This document shows positions 34,631 through 42,793 of a stretch of DNA of 64,000 nt, piece by piece. The notes beneath the pieces were generated by a model that ran no database searches, was not told the DNA's origin, and worked only from the letters and a program-made list of their open reading frames with translations. The translations under genes were made by a program, and so were the position numbers. The first letter of the stretch is position 1; each line of letters opens with the position of its first letter. This DNA comes from Actinomycetota bacterium (GTDB lineage: Bacteria > Actinomycetota > Acidimicrobiia > Acidimicrobiales > Ilumatobacteraceae): NCBI GenBank assembly GCA_016870775.1, contig VGAK01000003.1, forward strand, positions 1 through 64,000, given 5' to 3'.

Positions 34631-35057
34631 CCGCGCCGCCCAGACCGCACTCCTCGCCGCCACTCCCGAGAGGTGCTGGGAGATCGTCCTCGACTTCGAG
34701 CGCTATCCGGAATGGGCCCGCGACGTCAAGGAGGCGACCGTGCGCGCACGCGACGACCAGGGTCGGGCCTCGCGCGTGGAGTACCGCGCATCCGCGCTCG
34801 GCCGCAGCACCCACTACACGCTCGAGTACGACTACTCGGGCCTGCCGGCGCGACTCTCGTGGCACCTCGTGGAGGGTGACATCATGCGCGCGCTCGATGG
34901 CGCCTATTCGCTGGTCGCGGTGGACGGTGGGACGCAGGTCTTCTACGAGATCGACATCGAGCTCGTGGTGCCCCTGCCCGGCTTCGTCAAGCGCCGCGCG
35001 GAGGCCCGGATCCTGATCGATGCGATCAAGGAACTGAAGACCCGCGCCGAATCCTGA
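34623..35057 (+). CDS. SRPBCC/polyketide-cyclase-like lipid-transfer protein
   Basis: A 144-residue START-like domain protein from ATG 34623 (34614 is an alternative). Typical features: LLAATPERCWEIVLDFERYPEWARDVKEATV, STHYTLEYDYSGLPARLSWHLVEGD and VFYEIDIELVVPLPGFVKRRAEARIL. It is close in layout to mycobacterial Rv2185c (TB16.3), which also sits near pimB'. Such proteins bind hydrophobic ligands in an open cavity. The ligand is unknown; the envelope-lipid context points to a lipid. Confidence 0.85.
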   Translation: MTDRAAQTALLAATPERCWEIVLDFERYPEWARDVKEATVRARDDQGRASRVEYRASALGRSTHYTLEYDYSGLPARLSWHLVEGDIMRALDGAYSLVAVDGGTQVFYEIDIELVVPLPGFVKRRAEARILIDAIKELKTRAES

Positions 35058-35068
35058 CGGTCGGCCCC

Positions 35069-35947
35069 GTGGCTCCCGAGGGCTCCCGCCTCGTCGGTAT
35101 CGACGTGGGCGGCACCAAGTGCCTCGGCGTCCTCGTCGATGCATCGGGCACCGTCGTGGCCGAGTGCCGCAAGCCGACCCCGCACGCCCACGAGTTGATC
35201 CCGGTGCTCGCATCGATCGTGGAGGAACTCGGTGGGGCGTCGACGGTGGGGATCGGGGTGCCCGGCCTCGTCACCTTCGACGGAGTGGTGCGCGCCTCCC
35301 CCAACCTCAGGGGCGCCCGTGATCTCCCGGTCGCATCCGGTCTGGGCGCTGCGATCAACGCTCGGGTGCACGTGGAGAACGACGCGACATCGGCTGCGTT
35401 CGCCGAGTGGCGTGCCGGTGCCGCCGCCGGGGCCGATGACGCGATCGTGGTCACGCTCGGGACCGGGATCGGCGGTGGAATCGTGATGGGCGGGCGCCTC
35501 CAGCGCGGGGCGCACGGCTTCGCCGGCGAGATGGGTCACATGATCGTCGAGCGGGACGGGATCGCATGCCCGTGCGGGCTGCGCGGGTGTTGGGAGCGCT
35601 ACGCCTCGGGATCGGCGCTCGGTGATCCCGCGACGGGGCGCACCGGCGAGCAGATCGTGGCGGCCGCGCGCCAGGGTGATGCGACCTCGATCGCGCGCAT
35701 CGAGGAGTTCGCCGGGTGGGTCGCGATCGGATTGGCGAGCCTGGTCAACTTGTGCGACCCGTCGGTCGTGGTGCTCGGCGGGGGAGTGCTCGGGTCCCGG
35801 GACACCGTGATGCCCTCGATACGCACAAAGTTCGCCGAGGCGCTCTATTCGGCCGAGGCGCGCCCGCACCCGCGGCTCGAGGTCGCGGTGCTGGGCGAGC
35901 GCGCGGGCGCCATCGGCGCCGCGCTTCTCGCATCGACCCCGGTCTGA
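35069..35947 (+). CDS. glk: ROK-family glucokinase
   Basis: A 292-residue sugar kinase from GTG 35069. ATP site GIDVGGTKCLGVLVD, VENDATSAAFAE with the catalytic Asp, TLGTGIGGGIVMGG, and the ROK zinc motif: GEMGHMIVE then CPCGLRGCWE. ROK kinases with this CxCGxxGCxE site in actinobacteria are mostly glucokinases that phosphorylate glucose with ATP or polyphosphate. No repressor helix-turn-helix is present. It follows the SRPBCC gene by 11 bp and ends 10 bp from the convergent glpK. Confidence 0.9.
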   Translation: MAPEGSRLVGIDVGGTKCLGVLVDASGTVVAECRKPTPHAHELIPVLASIVEELGGASTVGIGVPGLVTFDGVVRASPNLRGARDLPVASGLGAAINARVHVENDATSAAFAEWRAGAAAGADDAIVVTLGTGIGGGIVMGGRLQRGAHGFAGEMGHMIVERDGIACPCGLRGCWERYASGSALGDPATGRTGEQIVAAARQGDATSIARIEEFAGWVAIGLASLVNLCDPSVVVLGGGVLGSRDTVMPSIRTKFAEALYSAEARPHPRLEVAVLGERAGAIGAALLASTPV

Positions 35948-35957
35948 GGGGCGAGGC

Positions 35958-37418
35958 TCACCGCGCCCAGTTGCGGGAGCGCTCCACCGCGCGCAGCCAC
36001 TCGGCGTGGTTGCTGTGCGCGTCAGCGCGGGGTTCGAACGCGGCATCGAGCGTCCACATCGACGAGAGCTCCGCGGTGTCGGCCCACACGCCCTCTGCGA
36101 GGCCCGCGAGGTAGGCGGCGCCGAGCGCGGTGGTCTCCTGGTCCGACGGTCGGAGGACTCGCACGCCGAGTTCGTCGGCCTGCCTCTGGAGCATCGCATC
36201 CATGGCCGATGCCCCACCGTCGACACGCAGTTCGCTGATCGACACCCCCGACGCTCGTGTCATCGCATCCACGGCGTCACGTGTCTGGTGCACCATCGCA
36301 TCCACCACCGCGCGTGCGATGTGGGCACGGGTCGTTCCGCGGGTGATGCCAACGATCGTGCCGCGTGCCCACGGATCCCACCACGGGCTGCCCAGGCCGG
36401 TGAATGCGGGCACGACGTGCACGCCGCCCGAGTCGGGCACCGACTCGGCGAGCGGGCCGACGTCGGACGATGCCGAGATGATGCCGAGCCCATCGCGCAG
36501 CCACTGCACGGCCGCCCCGGTGACGAAGATCGCGCCCTCGAGCGCATAGGTCAGCGATCCGTCGCCGAGGTCCCACGCCACGGTGGTGAGCATTCCCTCG
36601 CTCGGCTCCGGGCAGGTGGTGCCGGTGTTCAACAGCACGAAGCTCCCCGTCCCGTAGGTGTTCTTCGACATTCCCGGCACGGTGCACAACTGCCCGAAGA
36701 GGGCGGCCTGCTGGTCGCCGGCGACTCCCGAGATCGGGATTCCATCGGGCACGCCCGGCACCTGCGAGGTGGTGCCGTACCGGGCACTCGAGGGTGCGAC
36801 CTCTGCGAGTGCACCCATCGGCACGCCGAGCAGGTCGCACATCTCCCCGCTCCACCGGCCGGTCCCGATGTCGAAGAGCATCGTGCGGCTCGCGTTGCTC
36901 GGGTCGGTCACGAACGCGGCCCCCGCGGTGAGTTTGGCCACGAGCCAGGAGTCGATCGTGCCGATCGCGAGCCGTCCAGCCGGCGGCAGGTCGGCATTGT
37001 CGATCAGCCACCGTGCCTTCGTCCCCGAGAAGTAGGGATCCAGGACGAGTCCTGTGGTGCGGCGCACGAGCGGGAGATGATCGGCGAGTGCCTCGCAGGC
37101 GGCCGCGGTGCGGCGGTCCTGCCACACGATCGCGCGCGCGGCCGGGGACCCGGTGGCCCTGTCCCACGCCACGACGGTCTCGCGTTGGTTGGTGATCCCG
37201 ATCGCGGCGATCGCCTCGCCGTCCAGGCGCGCGGCGACGTCGGCGAGTGTGGCCGCGACAGCGGCCCAGATCTCGTCGGCGTCGTGCTCCACCCAGCCCG
37301 GCCGGGGGAAGTGCTGGGTGAATTCGCGGTACGAGGCGATGGCGGCCCGGCCGTCGTCGAACACCGCACGCGTGCGAACCCCGGTCGTTCCCGCATCGAT
37401 CGCCAACACAGCCGCCAC
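35958..37418 (-). CDS. glpK: Glycerol kinase
   Basis: A 486-residue FGGY kinase from GTG 37418. VLAIDAGTTGVRTRAVF, WVEHDADEIW, GITNQRETVVAWDRATG and AIVWQDRRTAAACEAL are diagnostic of GlpK, followed by GDQQAALFGQLC and KNTYGTGSFVLLNTG. It phosphorylates glycerol to glycerol-3-phosphate, the substrate of the GlpD at 24.7 kb. It follows the IMPase gene by 7 bp, so the small membrane protein, IMPase and glpK likely share a transcript. Confidence 0.95.
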   Translation of the reverse strand: MAAVLAIDAGTTGVRTRAVFDDGRAAIASYREFTQHFPRPGWVEHDADEIWAAVAATLADVAARLDGEAIAAIGITNQRETVVAWDRATGSPAARAIVWQDRRTAAACEALADHLPLVRRTTGLVLDPYFSGTKARWLIDNADLPPAGRLAIGTIDSWLVAKLTAGAAFVTDPSNASRTMLFDIGTGRWSGEMCDLLGVPMGALAEVAPSSARYGTTSQVPGVPDGIPISGVAGDQQAALFGQLCTVPGMSKNTYGTGSFVLLNTGTTCPEPSEGMLTTVAWDLGDGSLTYALEGAIFVTGAAVQWLRDGLGIISASSDVGPLAESVPDSGGVHVVPAFTGLGSPWWDPWARGTIVGITRGTTRAHIARAVVDAMVHQTRDAVDAMTRASGVSISELRVDGGASAMDAMLQRQADELGVRVLRPSDQETTALGAAYLAGLAEGVWADTAELSSMWTLDAAFEPRADAHSNHAEWLRAVERSRNWAR

Positions 37419-37425
37419 CTGCGCC

Positions 37426-38241
37426 TCACCTCCCGCCCGGTCGGGCCGACCCGTCGCCGGTTCCGCCGGCGCGCGCCAGCAGCTCGACCATCGGTGCGTG
37501 AATGCGCGACGATGCCGCGAGAACCTGGTCCGGGGTGACGGGCCCGCCGGCGTAGTCGGTCACGATCGCACCCGCCTCGGTTGCGATGATCTGCGCCGCA
37601 ACGAGATCCCACGAGTGGAGGTGCTCCTCGAAGTAGGCGTCGAGGCGCCCGGTTGCCACGAGGCAGATGTCGAGCGCGGCCGCACCGAACCTGCGGATGT
37701 CGCGGACCTCGGTGATCATGTTGGAGACACGCCGGGCGTGCTGGGCGCGCTCCGACACCCGGTAGCTGTATCCGGTGCAGACCATCGCGTCGGTGAGCGA
37801 GCCGTTGTCCCGTCCCTCGATCGGGGAGTCGTTCAAAGTGGCGCCGAGCCCCCGGGCGCCGGCCCACATGTCACCGAGCGCGGGCGCGAACACGGCGCCG
37901 GCGAGGGGTCCGTGGCGGTCGGTGACACCGATCGACACGGCCCACATCGGGAGGTCGAAGTAGAAGTTCGAGGTTCCGTCGATCGGGTCGATGTGCCAGG
38001 TGAGTCCCGTGGTGCCGGGCCGCGATGCACCCTCCTCGCCCACGATCGCGTCGTCGGGTCGAGCGGTGGCGAGGCCGTCGCAGATCAGGCGCTCGCTCGC
38101 GCGGTCGAATTCGGTGACCATGTCGGTGGGAGAGGACTTCGTCGTCGCACTCACGCGGCCGGCGCGTCGTCCCGCGAGAGCCATCTCGCCGGCCTCGCGG
38201 GCGAGGCGCACCGCGACGTCGCGCAGTTCCGCCGGTGTCAC
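37426..38241 (-). CDS. Inositol monophosphatase family protein
   Basis: A 271-residue Mg-dependent phosphatase from GTG 38241, which overlaps the upstream stop (GTGA). Metal-site motifs: MVTEFD, GEEGAS, WHIDPIDGTSNFYFDLP and WDLVAAQIIATEAGAIV. Family members hydrolyse inositol-1-phosphate, fructose-1,6-bisphosphate, NADP or histidinol phosphate. A PI-mannoside-type glycosyltransferase nearby makes inositol phosphate attractive. Function is at family level only. Confidence 0.88.
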   Translation of the reverse strand: MTPAELRDVAVRLAREAGEMALAGRRAGRVSATTKSSPTDMVTEFDRASERLICDGLATARPDDAIVGEEGASRPGTTGLTWHIDPIDGTSNFYFDLPMWAVSIGVTDRHGPLAGAVFAPALGDMWAGARGLGATLNDSPIEGRDNGSLTDAMVCTGYSYRVSERAQHARRVSNMITEVRDIRRFGAAALDICLVATGRLDAYFEEHLHSWDLVAAQIIATEAGAIVTDYAGGPVTPDQVLAASSRIHAPMVELLARAGGTGDGSARPGGR

Positions 38242-38531
38242 CGGCCGTCCGACATCTCGCGCCATTCGCCGATCGCGCGCAGTGCGAGCACCGCCACCAC
38301 CGCCGACCCGCCGGCTGACAGGACCGCCCCCAAGAGGATCCCGACACCGAGCGGTGTCGCACAGTCTCCGTCGCACTGCACCTCGACGAGTCCGTATCCG
38401 ATGAGGCCGCCGGCCAGACCACCCACCAGGATCGACACGAAGGCGATCGCGCGCGCGACCCGCGACGGGAGCGCAGAGAGGGTCTCGGAGTCGCCGGGGA
38501 GCGCGCCGGGAGAGTTCGCCACGGGGGACAT
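38238..38531 (-). CDS. Small membrane protein, 97 aa
   Basis: A 97-residue protein from ATG 38531 (MSPVANSPGALP). Two hydrophobic segments, at about 33-53 (AFVSILVGGLAGGLIGYGLV) and 63-83 (LGVGILLGAVLSAGGSAVVAVLALR), flank a short CDGDC loop with two cysteines. No family is recognised. It overlaps the IMPase gene as GTGA and is divergent from dinB. Confidence 0.65.
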   Translation of the reverse strand: MSPVANSPGALPGDSETLSALPSRVARAIAFVSILVGGLAGGLIGYGLVEVQCDGDCATPLGVGILLGAVLSAGGSAVVAVLALRAIGEWREMSDGR

Positions 38532-38563
38532 CGTAGGTGGCACCCCGGTGGGAGACTGCCCGT

Positions 38564-39829
38564 GTGCGATCGATCCTGCACATCGACATGAACGCGTTCT
38601 ATGTGTCGGTCGAGTTGCTGCGCCGGCCCGAGTTGCGGGGCAAGCCCGTGGTTGTCGGAGGCACGGGGGGCCGCGGAGTGGTGGCTGCGGCCTCCTACGA
38701 GGCGCGCAGGTGGGGCGTGCGGTCCGCGATGCCCTCGGTCACGGCCCGTCGGCTGTGCCCCGATGTGGTGTTCCTCTCTCCCGACATGTCGCACTACCTC
38801 GAGGTGAGCGAGCGATTGCACGGGATCTTCTGCGAGTTCACACCCCTCGTCGAGCAGATATCCGTCGACGAGGCGTTCCTCGACGTGACGGGTGCGCGCC
38901 GACTCCTCGGGTCGGCGGGGGAGATCGCGGCGAACCTGCGCGCCTCGGTGCGCGAGCGCACGGGTCTGCCGTGCAGCGTCGGGATCGCCGCGAACAAGTT
39001 CATCGCCAAGATGGCGAGCGAGTTCGCCAAGCCGCGCGCGACACCGCAGGGAATCGAGGAGGGGCCCGGCGTGCACGCCGTGCCCGCGGGATCGGAACGG
39101 GAGTTCCTCGCACCGTTGCCGGTGCAACTGCTCTGGGGTGTCGGTCCCGCCACGCTCGACAAGTTGGCCGCGATCGGAGTGTCGACCATCGCCGATCTCG
39201 CCGAGATCGGGGTCGACGTCCTGTGCGCGGCTCTGGGCGAGTCGCACGGCCGGCACCTCCACAGGCTCTCGCTCGGGATCGACGACCGCGAGGTGGAGAC
39301 CGACCGGATCGCCAAGTCGATCGGTCACGAGGAGACCTTCGGCAGGGATCTGCTCGACGCGTCCGACATCCGCCGCCAGGTCGTGCGTCTGTGCGACGCG
39401 GTGGCACGACGGGTGCGCGCGGCCGATGTCGCGGCCGGCACGGTGATGCTGAAGGTGAAGTACGCCAACTTCGACACGATCACGCGCTCGGTGACGCCCG
39501 ACATCCCGCTCACGACGGGCCCGTCGATGGTTGCGGCGCTCGAGCCGGTGCTGACCTCGCTCGACCCGGGTCCGGGAATCCGGTTGTTGGGTGTTCATGC
39601 CCAGCGACTCGGCGACCCGCGTTCCGTCGCACCGATGTTGTTCGGGTCCGAGCTCCTCGGCCAGGGAGGAGACGACCCGGCCGAGACCGAGGAACAGTGG
39701 CAGCCCGCCGCACGTGCCGTCGACTCGATCACCGAGCGATTCGGACCGGGGTCGATCGTGCCGGCGAGCACCCTCGACGACCCCACCGCCCCCGGTGAGA
39801 ACCCGTTCGGGCCGGGGGCTCAGGACTGA
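38564..39829 (+). CDS. dinB: DNA polymerase IV (Y-family)
   Basis: A 421-residue translesion polymerase. Catalytic Asp8 in HIDMNAFYVSVE and Asp102-Glu103 in SVDEAFLD are present; VVAAASYEARRWGVRSAMP is the usual finger-region motif, and GVGPATLDKLAAIGVSTIADLA is the helix-hairpin-helix. The C-terminal little-finger domain is followed by a Gly/Pro-rich tail without an obvious beta-clamp motif at the very end. The GTG 38564 start (VRSILHIDMN) is the usual spacing for DinB. Confidence 0.94.
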   Translation: MRSILHIDMNAFYVSVELLRRPELRGKPVVVGGTGGRGVVAAASYEARRWGVRSAMPSVTARRLCPDVVFLSPDMSHYLEVSERLHGIFCEFTPLVEQISVDEAFLDVTGARRLLGSAGEIAANLRASVRERTGLPCSVGIAANKFIAKMASEFAKPRATPQGIEEGPGVHAVPAGSEREFLAPLPVQLLWGVGPATLDKLAAIGVSTIADLAEIGVDVLCAALGESHGRHLHRLSLGIDDREVETDRIAKSIGHEETFGRDLLDASDIRRQVVRLCDAVARRVRAADVAAGTVMLKVKYANFDTITRSVTPDIPLTTGPSMVAALEPVLTSLDPGPGIRLLGVHAQRLGDPRSVAPMLFGSELLGQGGDDPAETEEQWQPAARAVDSITERFGPGSIVPASTLDDPTAPGENPFGPGAQD

Positions 39830-39935
39830 GTCGTCGACCAGATGAACGGGGCGTGACCCCGGGCACGGACCGGGGCGGTTGCCAAATCCTCGGGGCCGCA
39901 TTGTCTCGGGCGCTCCGGGGTGCGAGACTTGGGCC

Positions 39936-40280
39936 GTGGCGTTGTCCGACGACGAGAACAGGATCCTGCGGGAGATCGAGGCTCAACTCGAGAACGACCG
40001 CAAGTTCGCGCGCGCCGTCTCGGCTGGTGGGATGTACCGCGCCCCGGCTCGTCGCATGTGGTGGGCTCTCGTGGGAGCGGTGGTGTGCCTCGTCGCAACG
40101 GTGCTCGCTCTCCAATACCACTTCATCGCCGGCTTCGTCGGATTCATCGGGATGCTCGCGTGCGCGATGGTGGTCGAGCGCGAAGCGCGTGCGATGGGAC
40201 GCACCGGCATCAAGGATCTCGCCGAGACCTTGCGCCGCGCGAGCCTGGCTGGTCGCGCCGAGGGTCGCGACGACGCCTGA
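39936..40280 (+). CDS. DUF3040 membrane protein
   Basis: A 114-residue protein starting VALSDDENRILREIEAQLENDRKFA, the diagnostic N-terminus of DUF3040, an actinobacterial family. Two membrane segments follow (WWALVGAVVCLVATVLAL, FIAGFVGFIGMLACAMVVE). In many actinobacteria a DUF3040 gene lies near dinB or the mraZ operon, as here. Function unknown. Confidence 0.88.
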   Translation: MALSDDENRILREIEAQLENDRKFARAVSAGGMYRAPARRMWWALVGAVVCLVATVLALQYHFIAGFVGFIGMLACAMVVEREARAMGRTGIKDLAETLRRASLAGRAEGRDDA

Positions 40281-40324
40281 TCCCGCTGTCGCGCCCGCTC
40301 CCGCGCACCAGTACCCTGTCCGAC

Positions 40325-40447
40325 GTGATGACGGCCCGATCTCCGCGACGACTTCCTCCAGCAGGTGACGCTCAGACATCGGGTGTGGCGGGGATGTCGA
40401 TGTTCGGGGCGGGCAGACCTGCTCCCGCGCGGGAGCCGAGACCCTGA
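40325..40447 (+). CDS. Possible short protein, 40 aa
   Basis: GTG-ATG opens a frame of 40 residues, rich in Arg, Pro and Ala, ending 2 bp before the ATG of the next gene. There is no family match. Its only support is placement and spacing; it may simply be leader sequence of the following gene. Confidence 0.2.
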   Translation: MMTARSPRRLPPAGDAQTSGVAGMSMFGAGRPAPAREPRP

Positions 40448-40449
40448 TC

Positions 40450-40746
40450 ATGGGGACCACCACCCGCCCCCGAGTGCTCACCACCCCGGTGGTGCGGGCG
40501 GTCCTGGTGCGACCGGGATTGTGGTTCACCGCCGTGCGTCAGATCGGGCGACTCGCACCCTCGCGGTGGTGGGCCAAGCCTCCGTTCCTCCCGATTCCCT
40601 CGGCCGAGTACCTCGAGTTCCGGCTGGTGACCCAGTACGGCGGTGGGCACGGTGAGCCGCTCCGGCGCCCCGAGGCCGACGATGTGGTGGCGTACCTGCA
40701 ATGGTGCCGGGATTTCGACCGAGGCACAGGACGGGGTCGCCGGTGA
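40450..40746 (+). CDS. Conserved hypothetical protein, 98 aa
   Basis: A 98-residue basic protein, with LTTPVVRAVLVRPGLWFTAVRQIGRLAPSRWWAKPPFLPIPSAEYLEFRLVTQYGG and a C-terminal VVAYLQWCRDFDR. Similar short proteins occur before HNH genes in actinobacteria (from memory). The stop overlaps the HNH gene start as GTGA, supporting a real, co-translated gene. Function unknown. Confidence 0.75.
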   Translation: MGTTTRPRVLTTPVVRAVLVRPGLWFTAVRQIGRLAPSRWWAKPPFLPIPSAEYLEFRLVTQYGGGHGEPLRRPEADDVVAYLQWCRDFDRGTGRGRR

Positions 40747-41240
40747 GGAACGCTCTCGTTCTGAATGCGACCTACGAGCCGCTGAGCGTGGTGTCGTCGC
40801 GCCGTGCCATCTGCCTGGTGCTTGGCGACAAGGCCGACATCGTGGAGGACGATGGGACCGAGGTTCGCTCGGAGCGGATCGCGATCAGGGCTCCGATGGT
40901 GATTCGTCTCCGCTACGTGGTGAAGGTGCCGTACCACCGGCACGCCGCGATGTCGCGGCGTGCCGTGTTCGCGCGCGACAACCACCGGTGCGGCTACTGC
41001 GGCGCTCCGGCTGATTCGATCGACCACGTGATGCCCCGCTCGCGCGGCGGCAAGAACGTCTGGGAGAACGTGATCGCGGCGTGCAGGGGATGCAATCTCC
41101 GCAAGCGGGATCGGACCCCCGAAGAGGCCGGAATGCGGCTCGTGGTGGAACCCCGCGCACCCCGGGAACTGTCGTGGATCGTCTATGCCGTGCCCCGCGT
41201 GCCCGAGGCGTGGAAGCCGTACCTCGCCGAAGCCAGCTGA
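40743..41240 (+). CDS. HNH endonuclease family protein
   Basis: A 165-residue protein starting VRNALVLNATYEPLSVVSSRRAICLVL. The HNH domain has RCGYCG, SIDHVMPRSRGGKNVWENVIAACRGCN and a following KRDRTPEEAGM; two CxxC pairs bind structural zinc and the His-Asn-His pattern is complete. This stand-alone type is almost universal in actinobacteria and its role is not settled. It is coupled to the 98-aa gene upstream. Confidence 0.9.
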   Translation: MRNALVLNATYEPLSVVSSRRAICLVLGDKADIVEDDGTEVRSERIAIRAPMVIRLRYVVKVPYHRHAAMSRRAVFARDNHRCGYCGAPADSIDHVMPRSRGGKNVWENVIAACRGCNLRKRDRTPEEAGMRLVVEPRAPRELSWIVYAVPRVPEAWKPYLAEAS

Positions 41241-41263
41241 GCCGGCACGTCCCCGCGGTCCGG

Positions 41264-41989
41264 ATGCGCACCGACGCCGACGCTTTTCCGCCCCGACGCC
41301 GGTGGTCGTCGCGCACGGTCACTGGATCGGCGGCCGAGCTCCATCTGCTCGACGATTTCGCCGACCGGACCCTGGTGTTGCGCGTGCCGAGTTCCCGGGC
41401 CGTGGTTCTCGGCTCGGCCCAGGACGCCTCCGATGTCGATGCAGATCGCGCCGCGGCCCTGGGGCTCGAGGTGGCGCGTCGGCGCAGCGGCGGAGGGGCG
41501 GTCTTTGTCGACCCGGTCGACTCGATCTGGATCGACGCGTGGATCCCGCGCGCTGATCCGCTGTGGGTCGATGATGTCTCGACCTCGATGTTGTGGCTCG
41601 GTCGCGCGTACGCGGCGGTGCTCGCCGACGATGTCGGTGCTGGGTCGGGGATCGATGTCGCCACCGGTGCCTTCGAGGCTGGTGAGCACGGTCGGTCGAT
41701 CTGCTTTCTGAGCACTGCACCCGGTGAGGTGGTGGTGCGCAACGGAGCCCTCGGCACGGACCGGGGTGGCCCGGCAACGGGCAAGGTTGTCGGCATCAGT
41801 CAGCGGCGGGACAGGCGGGGCGCGCGCCTCCAGTCGGTTCTCTACAGGCGCTGGGACCCCAGGCGCTGGGCCGTGTTTGGTGATGCGGCGCTCGCTCGGG
41901 CCCTCGGAGAGGTCGATGTTCATCCGGTCGATGTCGAGCCGGCCGATCTGATTGCGCGGCTCGTTGCGCATCTGAACGCAGCGGGCTGA
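41264..41989 (+). CDS. Lipoate-protein ligase A-like protein
   Basis: A 241-residue protein from ATG 41264. RRRSGGGAVFVDPVDSIWID is the conserved lipoate/biotin-ligase segment (RRxSGGGAV), and GKVVGISQRRDRRGARLQSVLY holds the usual catalytic Lys region. The N-terminal RVPSSRAVVLGSAQD and an otherwise short length suggest a compact LplA/LipM-like protein. It may attach lipoate or octanoate to proteins, or be a diverged relative. The stretch from here to mraZ is promoter DNA. Confidence 0.75.
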   Translation: MRTDADAFPPRRRWSSRTVTGSAAELHLLDDFADRTLVLRVPSSRAVVLGSAQDASDVDADRAAALGLEVARRRSGGGAVFVDPVDSIWIDAWIPRADPLWVDDVSTSMLWLGRAYAAVLADDVGAGSGIDVATGAFEAGEHGRSICFLSTAPGEVVVRNGALGTDRGGPATGKVVGISQRRDRRGARLQSVLYRRWDPRRWAVFGDAALARALGEVDVHPVDVEPADLIARLVAHLNAAG

Positions 41990-42094
41990 CCAGCGAGTCG
42001 CCCCGCCTGGTCCGGCGGACCCGCGCGAATCAGATTGCGGCCGGACAGATCGCGACCAGTCAGACAGCGAGCGTCAGGGGGGTCGGTGGCGTGT

Positions 42095-42138
42095 AGTGGG
42101 GGTTAGTGGTTGACAGTGGGGCGATGTGGGGATAATCT
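42095..42138 (+). promoter_or_regulatory. MraZ operator (four repeats, 10-bp period) overlapping the division-cluster promoter
   Basis: AGTGG at 42095, 42105 and 42115 and TGTGG at 42125 recur at exact 10-bp steps, mostly followed by GG. MraZ is known to bind direct GTGG-type repeats of about this spacing before its own gene. The promoter TTGACA (42110-42115), 17 bp, TAATCT (42133-42138) lies over repeats three and four, so MraZ binding would block RNA polymerase. Predicted transcription start is about 42145. Confidence 0.88.
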
Positions 42139-42179
42139 GACCGCCAGCGGAGGGGACCTCTCCGGGGAGGGGGAATCAG

Positions 42180-42596
42180 GTGTTCGTCGGGGTTCACGAA
42201 CGGCAACTCGACCCCAAGGGTCGCCTCGCCCTTCCCGCTGCGTTCCGGCCGCGGCTCGAGCCCCGCTGCTACCTGGCCTTCGGGCGTGACAAGTGCATCG
42301 ACGTGATGACCGCCGAGGCCTTCGAGGAGATGGCAGCAGAGGTGATCGCCAAGGTCAAGAGCGGTGAGATCGCCCGCAGCGAGCAGAGGGCACTGGCCGC
42401 CAACACCATCGAGGTCACGATCGACGCGCAGGGTCGGGTCAACCTCGACGAGAAGTTGCGCGAGTACGCCGGCGTGGCCCTCAACTCGAGGGTCGTCGTG
42501 GCAGGTTCTTTCGACCGGGTCGAGATCTGGGACCCGGAGCGTCACGCCCGCAACATCGCTGCGGGCACCGAACAGATCGCGGGAGACGACGCGTGA
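42180..42596 (+). CDS. mraZ: Transcriptional regulator MraZ
   Basis: A 138-residue protein with two AbrB-like halves, each with a DxxGR motif: LDPKGRLALPAAFR near residues 10-23 and IDAQGRVNLDEKLR near 81-94. The GTG start follows GGGAGGGGGA. It autoregulates the division cluster through the repeats upstream. The stop overlaps an in-frame GTG at 42593 that could extend rsmH, but a structured leader lies there instead. Confidence 0.95.
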   Translation: MFVGVHERQLDPKGRLALPAAFRPRLEPRCYLAFGRDKCIDVMTAEAFEEMAAEVIAKVKSGEIARSEQRALAANTIEVTIDAQGRVNLDEKLREYAGVALNSRVVVAGSFDRVEIWDPERHARNIAAGTEQIAGDDA

Positions 42597-42640
42597 TCGT
42601 CGATGCTCCCCTCGTTCCCACTCACGTCCGGAGGCCTCTG

Positions 42641-42756
42641 GTCCCCGGCAGTCTCCCGGATGGCACGGTGGTCAGCTCCAACTCCGCCCGCTGCCATCGC
42701 GACCGCACCGGGGAGAAATCCGGGCGGCACTTGCTGTCCGGGGGGCTGCCGGGGAC
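42641..42756 (+). ncRNA. Structured leader of rsmH (candidate mraW RNA motif)
   Basis: GTCCCCGGCAG (42641-42651) pairs perfectly with CTGCCGGGGAC (42746-42756), enclosing 94 nt that hold smaller pairings and CACCGGGGAGAAATCCGGGCGG. The element lies in the ~200 nt between mraZ and the rsmH start. A conserved mraW RNA motif has been described before mraW/rsmH genes of actinobacteria; I recall its place, not its exact consensus, so the assignment is provisional. The same DNA is also open as a 67-residue N-terminal extension of rsmH. Confidence 0.5.
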
Positions 42757-42793
42757 CCAGGGTCGGGTGTGCCGATCCCCCGACGATCTCGTC

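Noticed and set aside
36025-36045. Possible tRNA T-loop (GGTTCGAAC)
   Set aside because: It lies inside glpK and no cloverleaf forms around it; no tRNA gene was found in the window.
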